64,000 bases of DNA from Vibrio profundi (GTDB taxonomy: Bacteria; Pseudomonadota; Gammaproteobacteria; Enterobacterales; Vibrionaceae). The notes below the pieces were generated by a model. The model made no database searches. It was not told the origin of the DNA and saw nothing but the letters and a program-made list of their open reading frames with translations. The translations under genes were made by a program, and so were the position numbers. The stretch lies in contig NZ_RZIS01000008.1 in the NCBI RefSeq assembly GCF_005281835.1, forward strand, positions 36,720 through 100,719. The letters are read 5' to 3'. Below are positions 21,776-31,933 of the stretch, in pieces. The first letter of the stretch is position 1, and every line of letters starts with the position of its first letter.

Positions 21776-21958
21776 AGGACTGACCTCGTTCAATTCAAAA
21801 TAATCGGTATAAAAACAAATTAGCGTAATTTTACTACAGTTTGTAGTCAAAACTGTAGCGGAAGATCAAGAAAGGTCTCGGAGAAGATGAATAGGAATGA
21901 GAGTATATGTAATTTTATTAGCGCAGTTAAACACTAAATAATGAGATGTAAAACTAAA

Positions 21959-21984
21959 AAAGGCTCACATTATGGTGAGCCTTT
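21959..21984 (-). terminator. Rho-independent terminator at the end of the polysaccharide operon
   Basis: On the minus strand, a 10-bp stem AAAGGCTCAC / GTGAGCCTTT with a 6-nt loop runs into TTTTT just after the last gene of the locus (stop at 21988). Confidence 0.92.
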
Positions 21985-21987
21985 GGG

Positions 21988-23904
21988 TCAATCATTCACG
22001 ACTTTTGCATTCCAAACGAGATCGCCAATGCCATCCGTTGGGTTAAAGCCTGTTGGCGCATCAAGTAAAATGGACCGAATTTCCTCATGCCTAAATGCAT
22101 GGCAAGCTACATCCAACTTATCAATTAAACCTTGGTATTCGTCCATCGGTAAAAAGGTTTCATTAGCTGTCATGATTCGTTCATGGGCTGTTGCCTGAAC
22201 ATTATCGCCAATCAACAACTCCTCATAAAGCTTTTCACCAGGTCGCAATCCTGTGCACTTGATTTCGATATCACCATGAGGGTTATCCTCACTTTTCACT
22301 TCAAGACCAGATAGATTAATTAGATTATTCGCCAAATCTATGATTTTGACAGATTCACCCATATCAAGAACAAATACATCACCACCTTTACCCATTGCCC
22401 CTGCTTGGATAACAAGTTGAGCTGCTTCTGGAATAGTCATAAAGAAGCGTGTTATATCGGGGTGAGTAATAGTAATAGGACCCCCTTTCTCAATTTGCTT
22501 TTTAAACAATGGGATCACAGAGCCAGAGGAGCCTAATACATTACCGAAGCGAACCATACAGAAGCGTGTACCATTGGCTTTTGCATTTTCTTGCTCAGCC
22601 AACGCTTGCAAACCCAGTTCAGCCATCCGCTTAGTTGTACCCATCACATTTGTTGGACGAACCGCTTTATCTGTCGAAATAAGTACGAACGATGCAACGC
22701 CAGCCTCAATAGCCGCTTTAGCCGTGTAGTAAGTACCAAACACATTATTTCGAACCCCTTCCACTACATTGTATTCAACTAAGGGAACGTGCTTGTAGGC
22801 TGCAGCGTGGTACACGGTCTCGACATTAAAGGCTTTCATTGATGCCGATAGTCGGTTGATTCGTTGAATAGAACCTAAAAGAGGAACAATATCAACAGTC
22901 AGCCCTTCAGACTGAGTATACGTAGTAAGTTCTCGATCAATTTGGTACAAGGCGAATTCAGACAATTCAAACAACACTAATTGCTTAGGTTCATTTTTGA
23001 TTATCTGGCGACATAATTCCGAACCGATAGAACCACCAGCCCCAGTCACCATGACAATTTTCTGCTTTATATCTGCTTCCATAAGAGATTGCTGAGGACT
23101 GACAGGGTCTCTTCCCAGTAAATCATCAATAGCGACATCTTTCAGCTCATCGATTTTCGCTTTACCTTCGACTATATCCTTCATGTCAGGAACAGTTAAT
23201 ACCTCAGCAGGTAAATGTACTAACGCATCTAATATTGATTTACGCCGAGATCTAGACGCACTCGGGACTGCTAGCAGAATTTGTTTTACCCCGTGCTTAT
23301 ATAAAACCTTTTCAGAATTTGAAACATTATAAACAGCGAGCCCCATTAAGATGGTATTTTTTAACGTCTCATCTTCATCAATAAAGCCTATAACTTTATG
23401 ACTATCAGAGCTTCTCAGCGCTAGAGCGAGCTGACGCCCCGCAGAGCCAGCACCGTAAATAAGCACACTTTGCTTACCTTTGCCATTTTCTTGAGCTACC
23501 AAAACACGAATAACTAGGCGAGAGCCACCACAAAGTAAGCATAAAAATGAACCATAGATTATAGGTACAGATCTCGGAATCGATGCATCAAGGTAAAAAG
23601 CTAGAAAGCCAATTGAAACAGAAGATATAAAGGTCCCAAGACTAACAACGGCTAACGCGTGAAAAGTAAGGTAACGTAACACTGCTCTGTACAAGCCCAA
23701 TCGAATAAAACTAGCCACTGTAATAATACAAGTAACTAATAATACTACTGATGATTCAAACGAGTTTAACAACTCTATTTCACCAACCCTCACCCAATAT
23801 GCAAGATAAAATGAAACAACAACAAATAGTAAATCGACGAAAACGCTGATTAGGCGTTTATTAAAACGTGACAGTTTCCACAAAAAATTCAACCTAGTCA
23901 TCAA
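21988..23904 (-). CDS. WbpM/FlaA1-type nucleotide-sugar 4,6-dehydratase (membrane-anchored)
   Basis: A 638-aa protein with four N-terminal membrane helices (about 15-140), a first nucleotide-binding region (IYGAGSAGRQLALAL) and a C-terminal SDR domain with TGAGGSIGSELCRQI and the STDKAVRPTNVMGTTK active-site region. The WbpM/WbcP/CapD family converts UDP-GlcNAc to UDP-4-keto-6-deoxy-GlcNAc at the membrane. The adjacent reductase and phosphoglycosyl transferase make UDP-QuiNAc (or UDP-FucNAc) the likely end product. It is the last gene of the RfaH-type operon. Confidence 0.9.
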   Translation of the reverse strand: MMTRLNFLWKLSRFNKRLISVFVDLLFVVVSFYLAYWVRVGEIELLNSFESSVVLLVTCIITVASFIRLGLYRAVLRYLTFHALAVVSLGTFISSVSIGFLAFYLDASIPRSVPIIYGSFLCLLCGGSRLVIRVLVAQENGKGKQSVLIYGAGSAGRQLALALRSSDSHKVIGFIDEDETLKNTILMGLAVYNVSNSEKVLYKHGVKQILLAVPSASRSRRKSILDALVHLPAEVLTVPDMKDIVEGKAKIDELKDVAIDDLLGRDPVSPQQSLMEADIKQKIVMVTGAGGSIGSELCRQIIKNEPKQLVLFELSEFALYQIDRELTTYTQSEGLTVDIVPLLGSIQRINRLSASMKAFNVETVYHAAAYKHVPLVEYNVVEGVRNNVFGTYYTAKAAIEAGVASFVLISTDKAVRPTNVMGTTKRMAELGLQALAEQENAKANGTRFCMVRFGNVLGSSGSVIPLFKKQIEKGGPITITHPDITRFFMTIPEAAQLVIQAGAMGKGGDVFVLDMGESVKIIDLANNLINLSGLEVKSEDNPHGDIEIKCTGLRPGEKLYEELLIGDNVQATAHERIMTANETFLPMDEYQGLIDKLDVACHAFRHEEIRSILLDAPTGFNPTDGIGDLVWNAKVVND

Positions 23905-23965
23905 AACACTCTACTTAGAAATCCGAAAAAACTTAGAGCTCACATTTTTAAATGTGAAAATCGCC

Positions 23966-24514
23966 CTAATTAATAGCATCGCCTTGCCCCTTTCCGGTAG
24001 CGGTCATTAATATATATTTGAAGTAGTCTGCCACTGTAAACGAATCAATCATTTTTTTATCGGTTTTTGCTAGTAGCTCAGGCGTGGACATATCAATGTT
24101 CTGAACCTGAGCGAGCCCGGTTACACCTGGTAAAACATCATACACGCCTAGAGCATCACGCTCTTTAATTAACTCTTCTTGGTTAAACAAATTTGGACGA
24201 GGTCCAACCAAACTCATTTCACCTTTCACAACGTTAATTAATTGCGGTAATTCATCGATTTTAGTCTTACGTAGAAAGTTACCAAGCGTAGTAATAGAGG
24301 TATTGTTTGCTAAGTGGCTCGCTACAGATTTTGTTTCTACCGACATAGTACGAAACTTAATGAGTTTGAATGGCTTTTTATTGCGTCCCACTCGTTCTTG
24401 AACAAAAATTGGAGAACCAGTATCAAAGAGACCAATAATGGTCACAATAAGCAGAATTGGCCAAAGGATAAACAAACCTAAAAAAGCGGCGAGAAAATCT
24501 AATAATCGAATCAT
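23966..24514 (-). CDS. Small phosphoglycosyl transferase (initiating sugar transferase)
   Basis: A 182-aa monotopic enzyme of the bacterial sugar transferase family. It has one N-terminal hydrophobic hairpin (about 8-28), then RVGRNKKPFKLIKFRTM, the Asp-Glu catalytic dyad in KIDELPQLINV, and MSLVGPRP. The family moves a sugar-1-phosphate from a UDP-sugar to undecaprenyl phosphate, the first step of Wzx/Wzy-type repeat assembly. By context its donor is the product of the two flanking genes, probably UDP-QuiNAc. It lies five bases after the reductase gene. Confidence 0.9.
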   Translation of the reverse strand: MIRLLDFLAAFLGLFILWPILLIVTIIGLFDTGSPIFVQERVGRNKKPFKLIKFRTMSVETKSVASHLANNTSITTLGNFLRKTKIDELPQLINVVKGEMSLVGPRPNLFNQEELIKERDALGVYDVLPGVTGLAQVQNIDMSTPELLAKTDKKMIDSFTVADYFKYILMTATGKGQGDAIN

Positions 24515-24519
24515 TTAAA

Positions 24520-25464
24520 TTACTTCTTACTGTTTAAGAGTGCTTGAGCTGTTTCTCTGAAGCCCTCTTCTAAAGATTGAGGCGGTGTCCAATCGAGCGT
24601 TTGCTTGGTGTGGGTAATATCCACTTGCAGAGAGCCGACTAATCTATCAACAACATCGGACTTTCCAAACAACTTACCTGCCAATTGATAACACCAAACG
24701 GGGACAAACAGTTGCCATGTTGGTTTATCAAGAGCAATGGCCATTTGACGCACCATTTTAGATGTTGAAACGTCATGATCATCAGAAACTAAAAAAATCT
24801 CATTCGCCGCTTTAGGGTGATCAATACAGGTCACTATCAAATCGACTAGGTTTTCGACCGAGACTAAGCTTCTTTTGTTGTGGCTTATGCTCCCAAAAGG
24901 AAGAGGGATGCCTTTGGCAGCTAGTCGCATGAGAGAAGCAAAGTTAGCTTTGACACCTGGCCCATAAACGAGAGTTGGACGTACGACGACGATTTCCATA
25001 CCTGTTTCTTCCCCAATATCAAACAGTTGTTGCTCTGCCTCAGCTTTAGAAATGCCGTAATCATCTTCAGGCAAATGCTTATCTACATTATTAAATGGTT
25101 TACCTAACTCCGTTTTTTCACCGTTCACTTTTATACTACTTACAAAGATAAACCGTTTCACGCCTAAATATGCAGCTTGTTTCGCTAAATTCACTGTACC
25201 TCTAGTGTTTACTTCACGATAGGCTTCAAGAGGTTCATCGACAGTATCATCCATGATGTGTACTCTCGCCGCACAATGAATTACAGCACAACACCCCATT
25301 AATCCAGCTGTGTAATCGGATATGCCGTTAATTTCGGCCTGCAAAAAACGATGCTTAGAAGAATTTTTAGGTGAACCACGATCAAGTAATGAAAGAGCTT
25401 TATCTCCAAGCCTTTTAACCAAGTGACTGCCCAAAAATCCATTAGAGCCTGTTATGAATATCAT
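24520..25464 (-). CDS. NAD(P)-dependent 4-keto-6-deoxy-HexNAc reductase (WbpV/WreQ-like)
   Basis: A 314-aa extended SDR with the dinucleotide motif TGSNGFLGSHL and the catalytic pair in VSSIKVNG and YGISKAEAEQ (YxxxK). Proteins of this type next to WbpM-like dehydratases reduce the 4-keto intermediate to UDP-QuiNAc or UDP-FucNAc. The sequence alone does not settle the stereochemistry, and a 4-epimerase role is possible. The start overlaps the stop of the preceding GT2 gene by four bases. Confidence 0.8.
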   Translation of the reverse strand: MIFITGSNGFLGSHLVKRLGDKALSLLDRGSPKNSSKHRFLQAEINGISDYTAGLMGCCAVIHCAARVHIMDDTVDEPLEAYREVNTRGTVNLAKQAAYLGVKRFIFVSSIKVNGEKTELGKPFNNVDKHLPEDDYGISKAEAEQQLFDIGEETGMEIVVVRPTLVYGPGVKANFASLMRLAAKGIPLPFGSISHNKRSLVSVENLVDLIVTCIDHPKAANEIFLVSDDHDVSTSKMVRQMAIALDKPTWQLFVPVWCYQLAGKLFGKSDVVDRLVGSLQVDITHTKQTLDWTPPQSLEEGFRETAQALLNSKK

Positions 25465-26201
25465 TTAAACACTAGTCCTAGTAGTTTTTCTGGGTACTTG
25501 CTCAAGACTGATAACCACGAACACGGCACCCCATTTTTCTTGCAGGAATGAATAATTTCTTTATTTAGAAGTATACTGGCGGAAAAACCCGACGTACTTA
25601 CTCCTCCTTCGCGCATTTTTACCACTTCTTTTTCTAAATAAATAAAAGATACACGGGGTAAAGAGAACACTCGTACTAGGTAGTCAAAATCCGCTGCGAT
25701 CTTATACTCTAAGGAATAATTCCCAACCTTAGAAATAATATCCCTCTTAAGATAACACGATGGGTGAGCAGGCATAAAACCACGAGAAAACTTAGCCTTA
25801 TGAAACCCCTTTGAAGAGTAATGTCGCGTTTTTTTGCTTAACGCCTCATTGTAAAACCCGATATCAGCATAAACCCCATCAGCCCCTTGAGCTAGGAGCG
25901 CAATCTCTTCAATAGTAGAGGTGCTATAAAACACATCATCTGAATTCAAAACACCGATAAGCTCTCCAGTTGCTAAGGACATACCTTTATTCATCGCATC
26001 ATAAAGACCATTATCTTTTTCTGAGACAACAACACCAATAGCGTGTCTATATTCATTAACGATATCCATGGTGCCGTCTGACGAACCACCATCAATAACA
26101 AGGTACTCAATATTGCTGTACGACTGACTTATTACAGATTCAAGTGTGTCTCGTATTGTTTCTTCTGCATTGTAGCAAACCGTAATAATAGATACTTTCA
26201 T
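25461..26201 (-). CDS. GT2-family glycosyltransferase
   Basis: A 246-aa cytoplasmic GT-A enzyme. The family N-terminus VSIITVCYNAEETI, the DGGSSDGT nucleotide-binding loop and the DxD-like NSDDVFY are all visible. It resembles WcaA-like transferases. Acceptor and donor are unknown; placed next to the initiating module, it may add the second sugar. The ATG at 26201 is preferred over a GTG six bases upstream because AAGG sits just ahead of it. Confidence 0.85.
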   Translation of the reverse strand: MKVSIITVCYNAEETIRDTLESVISQSYSNIEYLVIDGGSSDGTMDIVNEYRHAIGVVVSEKDNGLYDAMNKGMSLATGELIGVLNSDDVFYSTSTIEEIALLAQGADGVYADIGFYNEALSKKTRHYSSKGFHKAKFSRGFMPAHPSCYLKRDIISKVGNYSLEYKIAADFDYLVRVFSLPRVSFIYLEKEVVKMREGGVSTSGFSASILLNKEIIHSCKKNGVPCSWLSVLSKYPEKLLGLVFK

Positions 26202-26208
26202 ATACACC

Positions 26209-27390
26209 TTAATAGTAAGCGCGAGCCAATTGGCCTTCGCCTAATACTGAATACTCTTCTATAGCCGCAGGAAGAATCACCGACTCTCCCTTAGTTACTA
26301 ACCGACTTTCTGAGTCTACTGTTACTGTAATATAACCTGATAAACAAAATAATATTTCCGCAGAAGATACCTGTATATCAATACCTTCATTCGGAGTTAA
26401 GATATCAAACTTAAAGTCTTCAACAGGAATAGGGTAAACCTCTCTCCCTTCGTAACTTTCTGGCTTTATTGTAAGTTCAGAAAAAGGAGTTGGCTCAAAC
26501 CTAGTATTCTTTACTAGCTCTTCCACATCAATATGTTTTGGTGTCAAACCCGCTCTGAGAACATTGTCTGAGTTGGCCATGACCTCAACCCCTAAACCGT
26601 TAACGTAGGCATGAGGAGTTTCAGCATAGAGAAACATTGCTTCACCAGGCTTGAGCTCAATAATGTTCAAAAATAAAGGCGAGAATAGCCCAATATCTTT
26701 TGGGTACAGCTTTTGAAAACGATCAACGAGCGCTGACTCTTTAGGGAACTCACTGCCAATCATTTTTAATGAGGAAATTAACTCTAAAATTGCTTTGTCT
26801 TTTTTCTCTCCAGTTAATGAGAGTAATGCTGAGAAAAATACCTTGAGGCTCGTTGAGCTAGGTTTGTCTTTAAAAGGGATAAATATATCTTCAATAGAAG
26901 CTATATTCAGATAATCAAAGGATGTAACGATGCTCTCAAATTCTCGAAAGCCATTCATCGCTAAATAGTGCGTAATCGCATAAATTAACTCTGGTTTGTG
27001 GTTGTCATCCTTATAGTTGCGGCTTGCTGCATCTAATGGTATTGCTTTCTTATTTTCGAGAAAAAAACCTTGCTCAGCCGCTGATTTAGAAGGGTGTACT
27101 TGTATAGAAAGCGGTTCCTCTGCCGCGAGAATCTTCATAAGAAAAGGAAGCGAGGGCACAGATGCCTGGACTTGCTCACCTAACCAATATTCTGGGTTCT
27201 GAGCAATCGCATCACACAAACGCACATCGTCATCATTAACGGTAATGTCAGAACTTGCTAGCGGGTGAGCCCCCATCCAAAGCTCAGCTTGGGGATCTGA
27301 AGTAGGATTTTCAATACCAAAGTAATCGCAGATCGCAATACGACTTCCCCAAGGGAATTTCTTTATTGGGTTCTTTAACGTGTAGATCAT
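26209..27390 (-). CDS. manA: Mannose-6-phosphate isomerase, class I
   Basis: A 393-aa zinc enzyme that interconverts fructose-6-P and mannose-6-P. Hallmarks are the N-terminal NPIKKFPWGSR, the metal site QVHPSKSAAEQGF and KPELIYAI, and PHAYVNGLGVEVMANSDNVL. It supplies mannose-6-P to the manB-manC steps next door, so the cluster makes GDP-mannose from central metabolism by itself. Confidence 0.95.
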   Translation of the reverse strand: MIYTLKNPIKKFPWGSRIAICDYFGIENPTSDPQAELWMGAHPLASSDITVNDDDVRLCDAIAQNPEYWLGEQVQASVPSLPFLMKILAAEEPLSIQVHPSKSAAEQGFFLENKKAIPLDAASRNYKDDNHKPELIYAITHYLAMNGFREFESIVTSFDYLNIASIEDIFIPFKDKPSSTSLKVFFSALLSLTGEKKDKAILELISSLKMIGSEFPKESALVDRFQKLYPKDIGLFSPLFLNIIELKPGEAMFLYAETPHAYVNGLGVEVMANSDNVLRAGLTPKHIDVEELVKNTRFEPTPFSELTIKPESYEGREVYPIPVEDFKFDILTPNEGIDIQVSSAEILFCLSGYITVTVDSESRLVTKGESVILPAAIEEYSVLGEGQLARAYY

Positions 27391-27466
27391 AGAAATTTAC
27401 GCTTAGAGAGAGTGAGTTACACCTCACTACGTGCCTCAACTCTCGTTATGTATTTATTATAAGGAG

Positions 27467-28894
27467 CTAGATTAGTCGAACATTATTTAACACTTTATCA
27501 ACTAAAGTGATTGCTTCACTCATTCGCTCTGCTTCCGCGTAACAACGAAGTTCCGGCGCATTTCCAGACGGGCGTAGGTGAATAATGGTATTATTCGACA
27601 ACTCGATTCTTAGGCCATCCGTATGGTCAACCGATCTAGCAGAAAGGTTATCAAAGCGCAGTTTATTTAGTAGCTGTCCTGTATTCTGGCGGCCACTTTC
27701 TAATATCGACAAACTCTTCTCCGTTGCAAAATTTTGAATACGATCACTATGCGTAAATCGTTGCGGCAGATTTTTTACCAAGGTTTCAATCGATGATTTT
27801 TCCGCTAAATAAAGCAACATTAGCGCTGGTAGAACAGCGTCTCGGGTTGGCAGTGCTTTTAGATATTTCCCATTCACTAAAACATCACTTCCGAGCAAAT
27901 ATCCTCCATTAGCTTCAAAACCTGCAATTCTATTGTAAGTTTTTGCTAGTTCGGAAAATTCAGCAATAACATAAGGTGAGCCAATACGAGTTTTAGATAC
28001 AACCTTAAAATCAGGTGACTCTGCAATGATAGTGTTGCAACTAACAGGTACTGCTAATGCTTCTAACTGAAGTGCTTGCGAGCAAAGCAACCCAAGGATA
28101 TCACCTCTCAACCATTCGCCGTTCTCATCGGCAACTAAAGGACGATCACCGTCTCCATCGGTTGAGAAAATAAAATCTAAATCATACTGCTTGGACCAAA
28201 AACGTGCCTTTTCTTTATCAAACTCAGCCACAGCTTCGGTATCAATCGGAACAAATTCATCAGTGCGTTCTAATGAGATAACTTCAGCTCCGAGTGATTC
28301 AAAGAGTCCTTGGTAAATATCTCTTCCGGCACTTGAATGCTCATAAATACCAACACGCTTTCCTGCTAATAAATCTGCATCAAACAAATCGGTATAACGC
28401 GTTCGATAAATCTCTGCCGCTCGGAAATCAATAGTTAACTCAGGCAGAACATTAATAGCACTAAAGCCTACCTTCTCAGTTAAGATTGCTTGTTCATCTG
28501 CTTTAGTAATCTCTCCATCTGGGCGATAGAACTTAATTCCATTACGGTCAAATGGAATATGGGACCCGGTCACCATGATACAAGGCATATTGTCTTGCAT
28601 TGCAGTAAAAGCCAGTGCAGGAGTGGGTACAACACCATAGTAAGTGGCATCTACACCTGCATCGGTAAGCGCTTGAACTATTGCTTTTGCCATTACTGGG
28701 CTGCTAGGGCGGTTATCAATTGCCACAGCCATTTGATTGAAAGTAAAACTTCTGCGCATTGATGCCACAAATGCGTGAGTAAATGCAGCACAGACGTCCG
28801 ATGTAAACTGAGTGACGAGCCCTCGCGCACCACTAGTACCAAACTGAACGCCTGAAGCACCAAGCACTTCACTACTGATTAATTTTGTTACCAT
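27467..28894 (-). CDS. manB: Phosphomannomutase
   Basis: A 475-aa alpha-D-phosphohexomutase converting mannose-6-P to mannose-1-P. The phosphoserine loop is [16 protein letters not shown], the metal loop STDGDGDRP, the sugar-binding loop GFEANGGYL and the phosphate-binding loop [10 protein letters not shown], so all four family loops are present. The phosphoserine loop reads TGSHIP rather than the commoner TASHNP. It lies 22 bases after manC. Confidence 0.93.
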   Translation of the reverse strand: MVTKLISSEVLGASGVQFGTSGARGLVTQFTSDVCAAFTHAFVASMRRSFTFNQMAVAIDNRPSSPVMAKAIVQALTDAGVDATYYGVVPTPALAFTAMQDNMPCIMVTGSHIPFDRNGIKFYRPDGEITKADEQAILTEKVGFSAINVLPELTIDFRAAEIYRTRYTDLFDADLLAGKRVGIYEHSSAGRDIYQGLFESLGAEVISLERTDEFVPIDTEAVAEFDKEKARFWSKQYDLDFIFSTDGDGDRPLVADENGEWLRGDILGLLCSQALQLEALAVPVSCNTIIAESPDFKVVSKTRIGSPYVIAEFSELAKTYNRIAGFEANGGYLLGSDVLVNGKYLKALPTRDAVLPALMLLYLAEKSSIETLVKNLPQRFTHSDRIQNFATEKSLSILESGRQNTGQLLNKLRFDNLSARSVDHTDGLRIELSNNTIIHLRPSGNAPELRCYAEAERMSEAITLVDKVLNNVRLI

Positions 28895-28916
28895 AATTTC
28901 CTATCTCAAAAAGTAG

Positions 28917-30359
28917 TTAGTAGTCACCACCAAACTTAGAAGCTTGCTCATCAAAGCGAACAATATCGTCTTCTTCTAAGTACGATCCAGAACGAACTTC
29001 AATAAGCTCTAAAGGTACTTGCCCTGGGTTTTCTACGGAGTGCGGAGTCCCTACTGGAATATAAGTTGACTGATTTTCAGTAAGAAGGAAAGTTTCATCA
29101 CCTCTTGTTACTTTAGCCGTACCTGACACGACAACCCAATGCTCAGCTCGATGGTGGTGCATCTGAAGAGCCGTTTTCTCTTTAGGCTTAACTAACACTT
29201 GCTTCACATGGTAACGCTCACCTTCAGATACCGTCTCATGGGACCCCCATGGGCGATATACCTCTTGATGCTGATGACACTCTGCTCGGTTTTGTTGTTT
29301 TAGTTGATTTACAATCGATTTTACATCTTGAACCTTGTCTTTATCAGCCACTAGTACTGCATCTTTTGTCTCTACTACGATAAGGTTTTCTACACCAACG
29401 GTAGCAACGAGTTTATCTTGTGAATAAATATAGCTATTCTCAGTCTGCTCAGTTAACACATCACCACGAGTTGCATTGCCCTGTGCATCCTTATTATTCA
29501 CGTCCCAAAGTGCAGACCAAGAACCAACATCACTCCAATTTGCGTCCATTGGAACGACTACAGCTTTTTCTGTTTTCTCCATTACCGCAAAATCGATTGA
29601 TTCGTCTGGGATCAAAGAGAACAGTTCAGATGACATACGAATAAAGTCTAGATCGTCAAAGTGACTATCGTACGCACTTTCACATGCTTGCAAGATATCT
29701 GGTCGAAACTTTGCTAACTCTTCAAGATAAGTAGATGCTTTGAATAAAAACATACCACTATTCCACAAGTAACTACCATCCTCTAGGTACTGTTTTGCAG
29801 TTTCGAGATTAGGCTTTTCAACAAAACTATCGACACTAAAACCTCGATTTTCACCTTCAACGGTAACTGTATCGCCGGTTTTAATGTACCCATAGCCTGT
29901 TTCTGGTGCATTGGCTTTGATACCGAATGTGACCATATCACCACGTTGTGCATATGGAATTGCTGCTTGTACCGATTGATGGAATGCTTGAGTATCTTTA
30001 ATTACATGATCAGCAGCGAGAACCAACATCAACACATCTTCACCTGAAGATTGTTGTTCAGATAGGGCAAATTTGGCAGCTAAAGCGATAGCAGGGGCAG
30101 TATTACGCCCAACAGGCTCTAGTAATATCCCACTATGAAGGCTATTAATACGGCGAAGTTGTTCAGCGACTAAGAAGCGATGCTCTTCATTACAGATGAC
30201 AAACGGTGCATTATGCTCTACACCAACCATGCGACTAAGCGTTTGTTGAAGCATGGTTTGCTCACCGGTTACTGCTAGGAATTGCTTAGGATATTTTGCT
30301 CGAGATAGCGGCCATAAACGGCTACCTGAACCGCCGGCCATAATTACAGGAATAAGCAT
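28917..30359 (-). CDS. manC: Mannose-1-phosphate guanylyltransferase / mannose-6-phosphate isomerase
   Basis: A 480-aa bifunctional type II PMI family enzyme making GDP-mannose. It has the nucleotidyltransferase signature [15 protein letters not shown] near the N-terminus, FVEKPN in the middle, and a C-terminal cupin with RPWGSHETV and [16 protein letters not shown]. The ATG at 30359 is chosen because GAG lies upstream; an in-frame TTG two codons earlier is less likely. Confidence 0.95.
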   Translation of the reverse strand: MLIPVIMAGGSGSRLWPLSRAKYPKQFLAVTGEQTMLQQTLSRMVGVEHNAPFVICNEEHRFLVAEQLRRINSLHSGILLEPVGRNTAPAIALAAKFALSEQQSSGEDVLMLVLAADHVIKDTQAFHQSVQAAIPYAQRGDMVTFGIKANAPETGYGYIKTGDTVTVEGENRGFSVDSFVEKPNLETAKQYLEDGSYLWNSGMFLFKASTYLEELAKFRPDILQACESAYDSHFDDLDFIRMSSELFSLIPDESIDFAVMEKTEKAVVVPMDANWSDVGSWSALWDVNNKDAQGNATRGDVLTEQTENSYIYSQDKLVATVGVENLIVVETKDAVLVADKDKVQDVKSIVNQLKQQNRAECHQHQEVYRPWGSHETVSEGERYHVKQVLVKPKEKTALQMHHHRAEHWVVVSGTAKVTRGDETFLLTENQSTYIPVGTPHSVENPGQVPLELIEVRSGSYLEEDDIVRFDEQASKFGGDY

Positions 30360-30395
30360 AGTCAACTCGTTGTTTTTGATTAAGTGATGTTTTAG

Positions 30396-30851
30396 TTATT
30401 TTTGAAAGTACCATTTAGTATGAATATGTACCTTATTACTGGTCAACAGTTCTTCTTGTTTATACCAGTGGTAACGGGAATGCTGCACGTCCATGGGTAA
30501 GTTCAATTCAGAGCGAATGACAACAAGCTTAAAGGCGATTGCGACGTAATGAGTCGTAAACTCATTGCTAAACACATTGTCATCATAGAGATGTGTATAA
30601 GGTCCCAACAGTGTAGCCTGGGAGAGCTTAAACTCACGCCCAAGCTCCTCTATGGTTAAACGCGCAAAGGCATCTTCAAGTTTTTCATCCTTAAGGATAC
30701 GACCACCGGGAACAAACCAAAAGCCTTGAGCGGGTCGATTTAAACGCTCTCCAAGTAAAACTTGACCACTTTCGTCCTCAATCACTAAATCGATTGAAAC
30801 TAATGGCGTACTTTCAATCACTTGAGAAAAACGTTGTTTACTTAAAAACAT
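30396..30851 (-). CDS. gmm: GDP-mannose mannosyl hydrolase (Nudix)
   Basis: A 151-aa Nudix-like enzyme that releases GDP and mannose from GDP-sugars. It starts MFLSKQRFSQVIESTPLVSIDL as in WcaH/Gmm. Its Nudix box is the degenerate Gmm form: GGRILKDEKLEDAF followed by RLTIEELG, with RL in place of the usual RE. It often sits among gmd/fcl/manC genes, where it may tune the GDP-mannose or GDP-fucose pool. Confidence 0.92.
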   Translation of the reverse strand: MFLSKQRFSQVIESTPLVSIDLVIEDESGQVLLGERLNRPAQGFWFVPGGRILKDEKLEDAFARLTIEELGREFKLSQATLLGPYTHLYDDNVFSNEFTTHYVAIAFKLVVIRSELNLPMDVQHSRYHWYKQEELLTSNKVHIHTKWYFQK

Positions 30852-30890
30852 ATACTTTGCTTAAACCTTATGTTAGTTCTAACTCAGAAT

Positions 30891-31850
30891 TTAACCACGA
30901 TAATTTTCTTGATTCTCTAAGAACCACCGATAAGTCATAGTTAATCCATCTTCTAGGCTCGTCTTCGCTTCCCATCCTAGGTTCTTTAATCGTGAAACAT
31001 CCATTAACTTACGAGGGGTGCCATCAGGTTTCGTAGTGTCAAATTCAATTTCGCCGTCAAAACCAACCACTTTTGCAACAGTTTCAACAAGTTCACGGAT
31101 AGTACAATCCAAACCTGTACCCACGTTTATATGACTAAGCATTTCTTGCGTATTTTCTAGATACGCCTCTTGAGCAAGATTCATTACGTAAATTGAAGCT
31201 GCTGCCATATCATCAACATGCAAAAACTCTCGCATAGGTTTACCGCTCCCCCACGCAACAACTTTACTGTCGCCATTCAACTTTGCTTCGTGGAAGCGAC
31301 GTAACAATGCAGGAATAACGTGCGAATTTTGGGGATGAAAATTATCATTTTCACCATACAAATTTGTTGGCATTACTGAACGATAGTTACGTCCATATTG
31401 TCGATTATAGGACTCACACATTTTGATACCTGCAATTTTAGCAATTGCGTAAGGTTCATTGGTTTCTTCTAGAGTCCCTGTCAATAAAGAGTCTTCGCAC
31501 ATCGGCTGTTGTGCAAATTTTGGATAAATACAAGAAGAACCCAAAAATAGTAAGTCTTGAACACCATGTAGATGTGCAGAGTGAATAATATTATTTTGAA
31601 TCGTCAAGTTTTGGTAAATAAATTCAGCAGGGTATGTATTGTTGGCAACAATACCACCGACTTTCGCAGCAGCAAGGTAAACTTGATCAATCTGGTGAGT
31701 AGCAAAAAACGCCTCGACGACTGCTACATCTAATAGATTAAGTTCATTGCGATCTTTAGTGATAACTTCCACTGAGCTGTCTTTAGATAGTTGGCGAACA
31801 ATGGCAGATCCAACCATTCCTTTGTGGCCAGCTACAAATACTCTTTTCAT
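30891..31850 (-). CDS. fcl: GDP-L-fucose synthase
   Basis: A 319-aa SDR that epimerises and reduces GDP-4-keto-6-deoxymannose to GDP-L-fucose. Motifs are [15 protein letters not shown] (cofactor), [13 protein letters not shown] and [20 protein letters not shown] (YxxxK). The ATG at 31850 (MKRVFVAG) matches the family start; upstream in-frame codons fall in the hairpin region. It supports fucose rather than colitose or perosamine as the 6-deoxyhexose. A terminator-like hairpin separates it from gmd. Confidence 0.95.
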   Translation of the reverse strand: MKRVFVAGHKGMVGSAIVRQLSKDSSVEVITKDRNELNLLDVAVVEAFFATHQIDQVYLAAAKVGGIVANNTYPAEFIYQNLTIQNNIIHSAHLHGVQDLLFLGSSCIYPKFAQQPMCEDSLLTGTLEETNEPYAIAKIAGIKMCESYNRQYGRNYRSVMPTNLYGENDNFHPQNSHVIPALLRRFHEAKLNGDSKVVAWGSGKPMREFLHVDDMAAASIYVMNLAQEAYLENTQEMLSHINVGTGLDCTIRELVETVAKVVGFDGEIEFDTTKPDGTPRKLMDVSRLKNLGWEAKTSLEDGLTMTYRWFLENQENYRG

Positions 31851-31873
31851 AATAGTACCAATGACATAAATAG

Positions 31874-31904
31874 AAAAAGCAGAGCCCAAAACGAAGAGCT
31901 CTGC
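31874..31904 (-). terminator. Intrinsic terminator-like hairpin inside the operon, between gmd and fcl
   Basis: On the minus strand, stem GCAGAGC / GCTCTGC (31898-31904 with 31879-31885) and a 12-nt loop are followed by TTTTTC. It lies 30 bp past the gmd stop and 24 bp ahead of the fcl start, in an operon with an upstream ops element. Confidence 0.75.
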
Positions 31905-31933
31905 AATAGAAACGAATCAATATTGCTGATTAA

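Noticed and set aside
23940-23957. Palindrome TCACATTT-TT-AAATGTGA as a CRP site
   Set aside because: The half-sites are in the wrong order (TCACA first, TGTGA last). It sits just after a stop codon inside the operon and is better explained as a small hairpin.
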